Assembly: GCA_016704325.1 (NCBI GenBank) | Contig: JADJAG010000012.1 | Location: 124,001 to 188,000 of the forward strand | Origin: Chitinophagaceae bacterium | GTDB taxonomy: Bacteria > Bacteroidota > Bacteroidia > Chitinophagales > UBA10324 | DNA length: 64,000 nucleotides | Reading direction: 5' to 3' | In this document: positions 25,567-33,849 of the stretch, piece after piece | Numbering within the stretch: position 1 is the stretch's first letter | Layout of the letters: every line of letters starts with the position of its first letter | Program-made: the position numbers and the translations under genes | Notes under the pieces: generated by a model | Seen by the model: the letters and a program-made list of their open reading frames with translations, nothing else | Told to the model about the DNA's origin: nothing | Databases searched by the model: none

Positions 25567-26829
25567 CTATTGCAAAACAATGTTTCCGTCTGCATCGGTT
25601 TTTATCAGGCACATCGTAAAAATGAAGGTGCCGGAATGTTCATACCCGCCAATCAGATACCCGCCATCTTTTGTTTGTTCGACGGACACTGCGGTAAATG
25701 CATTGAATCCTTTGAATTCTCTGTGCCATTCTTCATTAAGATCCTTACCCAGTTTAAGCAGGTACATATGGTTGCTGCTTACCAGGTAGATATCTATCAT
25801 TTCGTTGGTGGTAGCCGACATAATGTAGCCTCCATCACTGGTCTCTGCCAGTCCTCCGGCATGTCCCAAGTTCATGAAATCGGAGTAAGATCCTGATGTA
25901 TCTGATAGATTCCCCTCCATATCAAGCTGCTGTGTGTACAATGTGCCAATCAGGTCACTGATATTCGTATTAGCATACGTGCTTTTTCCTCTGGAACCAA
26001 AGAGGATGATGGAGGATTCGGATTCGGTGACGATCATTCCTTTGGTACTTATAGATTCTTTTGTATCAGTCAAAAAGGTATGCCACAGCTCATCATAATT
26101 ATTATCTAACCTTAAACAAAAACTAATGACGGGATCGGTTTCCGTAACGTCTGCATTATAGGTGGAACCACTGATCGTATAACCTTTATTGTCTTTGCAG
26201 AGGCCTCTGGTCATAATCAGTTTCCAACCCGGTATATTAAAGTCAAATACGATAGGGCTCTTAGCAACTCCATTTTCTTCAACAGGTAATACAAAGGGAT
26301 AATATTCCTTTTTATCCTTGTTCTCGATGGTTCCGGCAATCAGCAAACTACCGGATTCCGCCCTCTCGAAAAGTGGAGGCATCAGTGGACCCGATACTAA
26401 ATCAGGCACGGTATAATTCTTCAGACTACCCTCGATCACTATTCCTGACGAAGCATTAATCCTGCATACGCTGATTACAGAAGCAGCGGTACCTGTTGTA
26501 CCCACAGCCATCAGGATGGAATCTGATATTGATATTGATTTCACTGTACAATAGTGAAAAGCGGGAGAAAGTGGATTTTTCCAAATGATAGTTCCTTTAC
26601 TATCACACTTAATAATGAGTGGAGGATAGCTGTTATTTTCAGGAGGAAATCCATAGACCACAAAATTACCGTCTGCTAATTGGAAAGCGCCTCCGGTTTG
26701 ATAGCTGGTGTCGGATGGAAACATACGCAGGAACACGTTGGAAGGGGAAGTGAGATCAGTTGATTTGTTGCAACCCGTGGAAAGGATGCAGCATACAAGA
26801 GCAGGTAGCAGCCAGGGATAAAATTTCAT
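25567..26829 (-). CDS. Lipoprotein with degenerate blade-type repeats
   Basis: This 420-residue protein has a lipoprotein signal (about residues 1-20, lipobox LSTGC). The rest is beta-rich and contains weak relatives of the blade repeats of the secreted propellers: GAFQLADGNFVVYG, then IIKCDSKGTIIWK, AETSDGGYIMS and finally VEQTKDGGYLIGGYEHSG..LIKTDADGN. It is probably a surface or periplasmic lipoprotein propeller. It is the last gene of a three-gene operon; the upstream gene's stop lies 3 bp before this start. No enzymatic motif is visible. Partnership with the barrel protein at 28113-29126 is inferred from the tight spacing. Confidence 0.8.
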   Translation of the reverse strand: MKFYPWLLPALVCCILSTGCNKSTDLTSPSNVFLRMFPSDTSYQTGGAFQLADGNFVVYGFPPENNSYPPLIIKCDSKGTIIWKNPLSPAFHYCTVKSISISDSILMAVGTTGTAASVISVCRINASSGIVIEGSLKNYTVPDLVSGPLMPPLFERAESGSLLIAGTIENKDKKEYYPFVLPVEENGVAKSPIVFDFNIPGWKLIMTRGLCKDNKGYTISGSTYNADVTETDPVISFCLRLDNNYDELWHTFLTDTKESISTKGMIVTESESSIILFGSRGKSTYANTNISDLIGTLYTQQLDMEGNLSDTSGSYSDFMNLGHAGGLAETSDGGYIMSATTNEMIDIYLVSSNHMYLLKLGKDLNEEWHREFKGFNAFTAVSVEQTKDGGYLIGGYEHSGTFIFTMCLIKTDADGNIVLQ

Positions 26830-26832
26830 GGG

Positions 26833-28107
26833 TCAAAAATTTCCGTTTTTATTAGTCTTAATGATTTCAAGATAGAAATGATCGTTGCCGAAACTCTGTA
26901 TCATCGTTTGAATAGCATAATGTCCATCCGGCATAGCACAAAGGGAACCCAGGTAATCGTAATAATGATTCTGAACGAAGGAGACCGATTGAACCGTAAG
27001 ATCCGGGTTAAGGCGTGCAATAAAAGAGCTTTGTTTGCCTACATAAAAGGTGCCGACTAATCGTATCGGGTTGAATCCAATCAGCAAGCCACCGTCAGTT
27101 GTCAGTACCAGGTCGGCGGCCATATTTTGGAAATCGTGTTTCAACCGTTCATAATCAATAACCTCACCGTCAGCATTAATCTTCAGAATGCGTGCACTGT
27201 TATCGTCATCTGAGTAAGCAGGAAGACCGTTTATATTGGGTAAATTATATTTTTGATTGTATGCACAGGCATAAAAATTATTATCTGCACTTGAAATGAT
27301 GTCGCTTGTAAAACAGTAATAGCCATGGTAGGTACCACTGTCTGGTCCTGTTGAAGTGTAACTGCTCGTTTCATGTACTTTGGTCCATAATGAATCCCCA
27401 AATTCATTCACCCTCAACAAGAAGAAGGAACTGATTAGCGGAACTTTTTCCTGGATACTGCCAATCATTATATAACCTGATCCGTGATCAACTTCAGCAC
27501 ATCCGGTAACAGTAATTTCAGGGCCTTCCGGAAAATCGTAATGCTGCATCCAGATTTTTTGACCATCTTCTTTATTGATCTCGATTAAAAAGGCCATGCT
27601 TACTCTTTCACCGTTTTTTCTGTAAAAGACTGTTCCGCTGATCATATAGTTTCCGGCTGAATTTTTAAAGAGTTTCACTCCGAGCAAGTCTCTGAATTCC
27701 CCGGAAATAATACGTAACGGATAGGAACCGAACATTACGTTATTGGTATCCATAGTAAGCGTGATCATCCCATTTGAATAGGAGACCATCAGTATCCTGT
27801 TTTCGTCGGTGATCAGAAAATCATAGATGGTAAAATGAGTAAATTCTTTTCGCCAGATCAATTTGCCGTTTTTATCAAGCTTGATCAGTGCCGAACTGCT
27901 GTCTGCTTTATAGTCTGTGTAATTATAGGAACAATACAGATTATTGTCCTGATCAGGTCTGATTTTTCCCGGTAAGCGAGCAGGTGTATCGGAAATTACC
28001 TTTATCCATTCTGCATCACCTGTATTTTGCCCTATGGGATCTTTTTTGCAGGAAATAAATATCAAAAATGGAATTGCAAAAAGGAACAGGATAATTAGAC
28101 GTCTCAT
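26833..28107 (-). CDS. Lipoprotein with degenerate blade-type repeats
   Basis: This 424-residue protein has a hydrophobic signal (MRRLIILFLFAIPFLIFIS) ending in C20 followed by KKD, a typical Bacteroidota lipobox and downstream charge pattern. Blade-like repeats recur (ALIKLDKNGKLIWRKEF, then GSGYIMIGSIQ, LRVNEFGDSLWTKVH and LVLTTDGGLLIGFN). They are too divergent to count reliably. It is a paralogue-like neighbour of 25567-26829 and lies in the same operon, 5 bp after the barrel gene. The role is unknown; a surface complex with its two neighbours is a reasonable guess. Confidence 0.8.
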   Translation of the reverse strand: MRRLIILFLFAIPFLIFISCKKDPIGQNTGDAEWIKVISDTPARLPGKIRPDQDNNLYCSYNYTDYKADSSSALIKLDKNGKLIWRKEFTHFTIYDFLITDENRILMVSYSNGMITLTMDTNNVMFGSYPLRIISGEFRDLLGVKLFKNSAGNYMISGTVFYRKNGERVSMAFLIEINKEDGQKIWMQHYDFPEGPEITVTGCAEVDHGSGYIMIGSIQEKVPLISSFFLLRVNEFGDSLWTKVHETSSYTSTGPDSGTYHGYYCFTSDIISSADNNFYACAYNQKYNLPNINGLPAYSDDDNSARILKINADGEVIDYERLKHDFQNMAADLVLTTDGGLLIGFNPIRLVGTFYVGKQSSFIARLNPDLTVQSVSFVQNHYYDYLGSLCAMPDGHYAIQTMIQSFGNDHFYLEIIKTNKNGNF

Positions 28108-28112
28108 GTTGT

Positions 28113-29126
28113 TTATTTTTTAGTCCTGTAAGCAAGCGTATAATAGGCCCCTGCATTTATTTGCAGGTTGTCCATTCTGAAATCATCGTCAATATAATAG
28201 TACTTGTAGAGGTTAATGTCATCCGCATACCTCGTTCCTTCTTTATTTACCAGGTCGGGAAAATAAGTGTACCGGACATTTGCAAATACGCCAAATGCTT
28301 TAATAGCATAACTCACACCGGCTGTTCCGAAGTAGCCGATATTGGTAGTGTTTCGCAAAGCCGTTCTGTTTACCAGATCAGTCTGATCATCACGGGTGGT
28401 AGTACTCAAGGCCTGTCCCAGAAAAGAAAAATCAACACCTGCCTGCAGGTAAGGCTTCAGGGAGCCTTGTAAAAAATAATACTTCAGCGATAGCGGCAAA
28501 TCAAAGTACGTGAGTTTTTCTTTGTATTGTACGGTGCTGTTGTTGATGCTGTCAAGCGTATGCGTGTACCTGGTTGTTCGCAGGCCGAATTCAAGTTCAA
28601 TCCACAAGTCTTTGTAGGCTCGTTTTTCTATTCCAATACCAAACTGGTAACCGGGGTTGGATTTATAACTTGCCAGTCCGGGTGCATCATCAGCGTGAAC
28701 CACAGAATACGTTTGCACCACATCAATGATGGGCCAGTTTATGCCACCGTTGATACCCAAAGCGAGGGTAGGTTCTGGCCTGAACTTTTCAAACAAAGAG
28801 GACAGCCTTGGATCATCCTTAAATTTATCAGGCGTATAGTTTGGGTTGACTTTCATTACGTCCATAGCGGAAGCATCAGCCGCTTCCAGGTTGTCAATGG
28901 ATAGATAAGATAGTATCAGTAACTTGCCTGCTTCTATCCTGTCTTGCTTTGAAAGCGGACAACCTGCCAGTGTAGCATTCAATACCTTGATAGCGCGATC
29001 AAAATTTCCGTCATCGTAATCGACTCCCGCACTTTTTAAATTCGCTATGCAGGTATCTGTTTGTGCCCGTGCGAAATTATAGTGCAATACCAGTATAATA
29101 ATTAGTAGTGAAGCTACCCGAAGCAT
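28113..29126 (-). CDS. Outer-membrane beta-barrel protein with N-terminal TPR-like region
   Basis: The start at 29126 gives a signal peptide MLRVASLLIIILVLHYNFARAQ; a longer frame upstream adds 25 residues without purpose. The mature N-terminus (about 25-110) has a Cys pair (DTCIANLK.. and LAGCPLSKQDR) and helices resembling TPRs (YDDGNFDRAIKVLNATL). From about residue 120 to the end there are alternating amphipathic strands (LALGINGGINWP, WIELEFGLRTTRYTH, YLQAGVDFSFLGQAL, VFANVRYTYFPDLV, NAGAYYTLAYR). These are typical of an outer-membrane barrel of the porin/PorT-like type. It is the first gene of the three-gene lipoprotein operon. Confidence 0.8.
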   Translation of the reverse strand: MLRVASLLIIILVLHYNFARAQTDTCIANLKSAGVDYDDGNFDRAIKVLNATLAGCPLSKQDRIEAGKLLILSYLSIDNLEAADASAMDVMKVNPNYTPDKFKDDPRLSSLFEKFRPEPTLALGINGGINWPIIDVVQTYSVVHADDAPGLASYKSNPGYQFGIGIEKRAYKDLWIELEFGLRTTRYTHTLDSINNSTVQYKEKLTYFDLPLSLKYYFLQGSLKPYLQAGVDFSFLGQALSTTTRDDQTDLVNRTALRNTTNIGYFGTAGVSYAIKAFGVFANVRYTYFPDLVNKEGTRYADDINLYKYYYIDDDFRMDNLQINAGAYYTLAYRTKK

Positions 29127-29328
29127 GAAGGAGCCACAAGCCGTATACCTTATATACAATACTGAAATATTTTGACTTGTATGGTCCATATCGTATTTCA
29201 AGATTTGCTAATGATCAATTATATCCTTCAGTTTTTAGTAATCTCTAAAAACCGGCTCATTTACTACTTCCTCATTCTTTTCTCCTATCGGTTAAGAATG
29301 AAGATTTTTTGGAGCTGCTTAAATTAAA

Positions 29329-32178
29329 CTATTGCAGTTCAGGTTTTAATTTTTTGTAAGGTTCATTCGATCCGATATACGTGTTCCATTCTTCCGTAGT
29401 GAAGTTGCGGGTGATTTCATTCAGCAACAGGGTGCTGAGGTGTTCTGTTTTTAAATCAAATTGCCTGATGGCGTTATCAGCGCATGCAACAAAGACCTTT
29501 CCATCAGGAGAAAGCGTAAGTGCCAGCACTTGCCGGTTGATATCCTTTATTACAATAGGTTTCAAAGCAAGGTTGGCAAGATTATAGACATAGATTGACC
29601 GGTTGCCAGATACAGAAACCAATACATTCAGGGTTTCATCAATGGCTATGAAATCGACACTATTAGTATTATCGGTAAGAATTTTTACGAGGTCTCCTTT
29701 GTGATTATAGAGATGAATTTTTCCATCAGAACTTCCGAAACCGAGAAAGTTACCATTGGTACTGTAGGTACCAGACTGTATTCTTGCCGGTCCATTATTT
29801 CCGATCAATTTCTTTGAACTGGAAGGAATGTGTTGCAAGTACATTTTGCCATCCTCGGTGCCAACAGCCAGTGTGTTTTTATCGTTGCTCATTCCAAGTG
29901 ATTTAATACGGGTCTCAAATGGATATTTTTGCAGCGCTGTATTTTGTGACCAAACAATAACGGTGCTGTCACGTCCTCCCGTTGCAAACAGGCTTTCATC
30001 ATGGCTAAAGGCAGCATCACGCACCAAACCGCGATGACCCGTTAGGCGCGGAGAAACAATCTGCTTTTCTGAATCATAGAAGAGAATAGAATGATCTTCA
30101 TAAGCAGCAATGGCCAACTTTCCGTGTTGACAGAGATAGCCCGTATTCAACATCATGTTATTACCCGGTATTTGCAATGTCTTTTGCAAAGAATATTCGG
30201 TGGAAGAATACCGGGATAATGATCCGTCGATGCACAAAACAGCAATGCTCTTGCCTTCGTTATCAAAGGCAATGGTTTTCACTTCTTTTCTAGCCTGGAT
30301 AATAATCGGTTGAAAGCCCGTATCCATTTTTTTCAGGTTTTCATAAAGTGCACTATAAAGTTCAGGATCCTGTGTATTCCCGCCGTTTGCTTCACTCAGC
30401 AAATAGGATTCGCACGCTAACAATGCGGCAAGTTGTTTATCATTGGTAGCTTGAAGCGATTGAAAAGCAAGTGCCTGGCTTAATGCAAGCTGGCGCAGGC
30501 GATTTGCTTCCGACTGTGCGGAGTCTGCTTTCTGCCGTTGCACTTCTGCTTCACGTGTCTTCTGTTCGGCCACCTGCTTCTCCTGTAAAGCAATTTGTTG
30601 CTGGGCGATGGCAAACTCCGACTGCTCACTTGCTTTTAATGCTTCTTGCTCTGCAATTATTTTCTGTTCTCCGGCAATCTTTGATTGTTGCTCCGCATAT
30701 AGTTTAGCTTCTACAGCCTGTTTTGATGAAAGCAGTGCCAGTTCGTTTGATTTTTCCGCAAGGTCTTTTTGATTAAGGGCTTCCTGTGTTTTTTGACTGG
30801 CAATTTCCGTTTGTATCATAGCTTCATTACGTTGCCTGATGGAAAAAACTGTGAAGCCCGAGAGAATGATGATCAATGCAAGGCTTGCTCCCAGCGCCAC
30901 ATTTCTTCGACGGTTTCTTTTTCTGCGAACGGTGCGTTTGCTTTTATCAATGAACTGTTTCTGTTCCGGATTTAGAAACAGCTTGTTTTCAAATGGTGCC
31001 AGGTATTGCAGGTCAGCATCGCCCAGCAGGATGGAACGTTTCTGAAAATCGTTGTAGCGGTTGATGATAAAGTGGCGCACTTCCAGCAACTGTTTTTCCA
31101 CCCAACTTATTTGGTCATAGATTTTTGCAGCCAATGCATCATGCCGTAATTCATACTTGCCGTTGTCATCCATTTCTTTAAGGATGCGAAGGTCAACGAA
31201 TTGACGAAGTTCCGGTTCTATGTCCTCCTGCGTCAGCTCTTTACCTAATGCCCTGGTAAAATCGATAATCTCAGAAAGAGACATCTGTTTTTTAGTGCCT
31301 TCATCAGAAACAAAAGATTTCAGGATGGCAAGGGTATTTTCCGGGCTTTTTGTTTTTGCAATTTGTTCATCCAGGAATTCCGCAAGCACATCAGTAATCT
31401 GTCCCGTGCGTTCCAGTAATGCTTCATTGAAAACAGGATGCGCAGGATCGGAAATCACAGCCTCTTTATAAAGTTTATCAAGATATACCTGCAGGTAGGT
31501 AAGCTCCACCGCCGATTTTTCACTGCCTAACCGTTCCAATACTTTTTCCGGAAAATTGTCAGCTACTTCCAGGTTGAAAAGGCCGGCTGGTTCGGTAATC
31601 ACACGCTTTGCATTGGCGCGTGTCATGCGTTCGATGTGAATACGGTTATTGAAAAAGTCAGGTATTTGATCTTCAAACCTGGCAATATGTTCAAGATATT
31701 CCCCGCGAATGACAAATATGAATTTGCAGCTTAGTCCACTTCCCAATGCCTCATGAAGTGCTTTTACAAACTGTTCCATTTCGGCATCGGATCCGAAAAT
31801 GAATAACTCTTCAAACTGATCGAACAATAAGTAAACAGGTTTGAAGTAATCGAGGTAAACGGATTTGATATTTTGAGAGAGGGAATTCTTTTCTGACAAA
31901 GGCACCAGGGATAAGCCCACCAATGCTTTTCTTAAAGAATCGTTGATGTTGGCGCCACGCCTGATTAGAACCGGCATCCAGTCGGCATCCTGGAACTTTC
32001 CTGCGAGTCCGCACTGAATCAGGCTGGTCTTTCCTGTTCCGCTGGATCCGTATACCAGCAACAGGTTACTGTCGAATGTTTTGTAGTATAGTTCTTCCAC
32101 TTCCCGTTCGCGGCCGAAGAAGATATCGCGATCTTCGCTGGTATAAGAGTCGAGAAATTTGAAGGGGGTTTTCGCCAT
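29329..32178 (-). CDS. STAND-type NTPase with transmembrane helix, coiled coil and WD40-like propeller
   Basis: The NTPase (residues about 15-345) has Walker A at G44-K50-T51 (GSSGTGKT) and Walker B at 117-124 (LLFDQFEE). It begins with FLDSYTSEDRDIFFGRE, the entry motif of nSTAND1-type ATPases. A basic patch (RRKRNRRRN) precedes a single membrane helix (about 427-446). A long Gln/Ala/Glu coiled coil (about 450-590) follows, then a WD40-like propeller (LTGHRGLVRDAAFSHDESLFATGGRDSTVIVW near residue 715). STAND proteins use the repeat domain as sensor and the NTPase as switch. The upstream gene ends 6 bp before this start, so the two form an operon. A conflict or defence role is inferred from domain architecture and the HEPN-like partner; signalling is the alternative. 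Confidence 0.9.
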   Translation of the reverse strand: MAKTPFKFLDSYTSEDRDIFFGREREVEELYYKTFDSNLLLVYGSSGTGKTSLIQCGLAGKFQDADWMPVLIRRGANINDSLRKALVGLSLVPLSEKNSLSQNIKSVYLDYFKPVYLLFDQFEELFIFGSDAEMEQFVKALHEALGSGLSCKFIFVIRGEYLEHIARFEDQIPDFFNNRIHIERMTRANAKRVITEPAGLFNLEVADNFPEKVLERLGSEKSAVELTYLQVYLDKLYKEAVISDPAHPVFNEALLERTGQITDVLAEFLDEQIAKTKSPENTLAILKSFVSDEGTKKQMSLSEIIDFTRALGKELTQEDIEPELRQFVDLRILKEMDDNGKYELRHDALAAKIYDQISWVEKQLLEVRHFIINRYNDFQKRSILLGDADLQYLAPFENKLFLNPEQKQFIDKSKRTVRRKRNRRRNVALGASLALIIILSGFTVFSIRQRNEAMIQTEIASQKTQEALNQKDLAEKSNELALLSSKQAVEAKLYAEQQSKIAGEQKIIAEQEALKASEQSEFAIAQQQIALQEKQVAEQKTREAEVQRQKADSAQSEANRLRQLALSQALAFQSLQATNDKQLAALLACESYLLSEANGGNTQDPELYSALYENLKKMDTGFQPIIIQARKEVKTIAFDNEGKSIAVLCIDGSLSRYSSTEYSLQKTLQIPGNNMMLNTGYLCQHGKLAIAAYEDHSILFYDSEKQIVSPRLTGHRGLVRDAAFSHDESLFATGGRDSTVIVWSQNTALQKYPFETRIKSLGMSNDKNTLAVGTEDGKMYLQHIPSSSKKLIGNNGPARIQSGTYSTNGNFLGFGSSDGKIHLYNHKGDLVKILTDNTNSVDFIAIDETLNVLVSVSGNRSIYVYNLANLALKPIVIKDINRQVLALTLSPDGKVFVACADNAIRQFDLKTEHLSTLLLNEITRNFTTEEWNTYIGSNEPYKKLKPELQ

Positions 32179-32184
32179 TTTTCA

Positions 32185-33252
32185 TCATGCTGTAACACGC
32201 GGAGAATCAAGAATGCTATTGATCATATCATTAAACTGCTGCAAAAGATCCGGGTAACTGCTTAATTGGGACAAGTCACATTTCTCCGTTACTTCTGTGC
32301 CTACATAATGCAGTTTTCCATATTGAAATTTGGTGTAAAGAAAAATGTCTTTCTTGATAGAAAACTTTTCCTTCTGGTCGATCACTTCTGTTCTTGTGTC
32401 AATTATAAGCGGCGAGAGATTCAGGTATTCATGAGGCTCATTAATGTCCTTGAGTAATAGCACGGCATTGCTGTCTGCAAATATTCCATGTTGAACTTCT
32501 GTGCCTTTAAAGTCAGAATCGGAACTATTCAATAAGTCCATCAGGTGATTGAAAGATGCATTGCGGTGTTTCTTTTTCAAAACATTGATCTGCCGAACTG
32601 TAACCAGTTTATAGTTGATGAAAAAGGAAATATGCTGCAGGATAGACGAAAGTTTTTCCTGGTATTCCACACAGCGCTTTTCAATCTCATCAGTAGTAAG
32701 GTTGATCTGGTAATGGCCGATTTCATTTCTTTCCGGTACCCAGAAATCAAGCAGTTCAAAGAAGTTATTGCTGAAGCAGGTACTCTTGCCCGTAAAGTGT
32801 GACGTTTGTGATTCTGTGAATACTTTGCAGATTGCCCTGATCAGCCATGAATAACTTCCGAGTGTGAGTTGGTTAAACCTGTTTTGAAACTGCAACATGA
32901 AGTCATCAGACAAAACAACCTTATTTTTCAACCGCTCTTCCCATAACTGCGCGACCAATACGAAGGAAAGGAATTGCATGGTTCGTTCAATGGTTTTAAA
33001 CACCTGGTCCAGTCTCCCGCGATCGAGGTTGCGCATGGAACCAGAAAATAGCCGGCGTAACTCCACACCAATTGGCCAGGGCAGATTACGAATGATGAGG
33101 TCGCCAAGTATCCTGGTATCCACTTCTTCATCCACTTCGTCAGCAATCAGGTATTTCTGTAATATAGGTTTGTGTTCAGCCATCCTGGAGAATACATCCC
33201 TGATGAGTAGCTCATTCATAGGTTGATCCGATAATCCAAATGATGCAACCAA
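32185..33252 (-). CDS. HEPN-like protein of unknown function, partner of STAND NTPase
   Basis: I do not recognise this 355-residue protein as a named family. The N-terminal ~210 residues are predicted alpha-helical and end in WVPERNEIGHYQ. R175-N176-x-x-x-H180 matches the R-x4-6-H motif of HEPN domains, which act as RNases or as structural partners. A beta-rich C-terminal part (about 250-340, with NLSPLIIDTRTEVI and KDIFLYTKFQYGKLHYVG) is of unknown fold. No signal peptide or membrane helix is seen, so it is cytoplasmic. It is co-transcribed with the NTPase gene 6 bp downstream. The HEPN assignment is tentative: one motif, no profile comparison possible here. A start at M12 (33219) is also possible. 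Confidence 0.6.
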   Translation of the reverse strand: MVASFGLSDQPMNELLIRDVFSRMAEHKPILQKYLIADEVDEEVDTRILGDLIIRNLPWPIGVELRRLFSGSMRNLDRGRLDQVFKTIERTMQFLSFVLVAQLWEERLKNKVVLSDDFMLQFQNRFNQLTLGSYSWLIRAICKVFTESQTSHFTGKSTCFSNNFFELLDFWVPERNEIGHYQINLTTDEIEKRCVEYQEKLSSILQHISFFINYKLVTVRQINVLKKKHRNASFNHLMDLLNSSDSDFKGTEVQHGIFADSNAVLLLKDINEPHEYLNLSPLIIDTRTEVIDQKEKFSIKKDIFLYTKFQYGKLHYVGTEVTEKCDLSQLSSYPDLLQQFNDMINSILDSPRVTA

Positions 33253-33364
33253 TTTAGTAATAATATTTAGTATTTATTCTCAAAAGTTGACTGAATTAAA
33301 ACTGGTTAGCCAAAAGTATAGCGGCGTTGCCAATAGGTTATCCCTGAATACCGGTATTTTGGTT

Positions 33365-33382
33365 ATCCCTGAAATCAGGGAT
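33365..33382. promoter_or_regulatory. Isolated palindrome of the promoter-module type
   Basis: ATCCCTGAAATCAGGGAT with a single central mismatch; a partial left arm (ATCCCTGAATA) lies 25 bp upstream. The GTGATG and correctly spaced -7 elements are absent. The rest of the gap 33253-33849 shows no gene. TATGTTTG at 33424-33431 could be an independent -7 box for the gene at 33850. Confidence 0.45.
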
Positions 33383-33849
33383 GAGCAAACCAATAGTAAA
33401 GTCTGTTTTTAAACATCCTGGTATATGTTTGCAGGTACAGCTGAATTATAAACGATGCCAGCCCGGTTGCGTGTTGCACTTGATAGTTTGCGTTATATTT
33501 TATCAGATCAGGATTTTACTTAATTGCTGTCAAAAATGTTTGCGTAACACGATTCCCACACTGTAGATATTGATTCTCATACAACATCACCACACAAAGC
33601 TTTCTGCCTGTGTTGATGAAGGGAATGATTTTTTCTGTATTCAGTTCTTGAATTAGTGTTGCTGATTTTACACCTGAACAGGAATGTTGCAATGGAGTCT
33701 GTGCTGATATCAAGTTGTGATATGCTCATAACTCCTGATGTTTCAGTTACACCAATCAGATTTTCTTGCATTACAGGATAGCAGGTATTCTGAAGACTTA
33801 TGTAAGAAGGATCCGGAAAACATAAAGCATAAAGGAAAACGGATGACAA

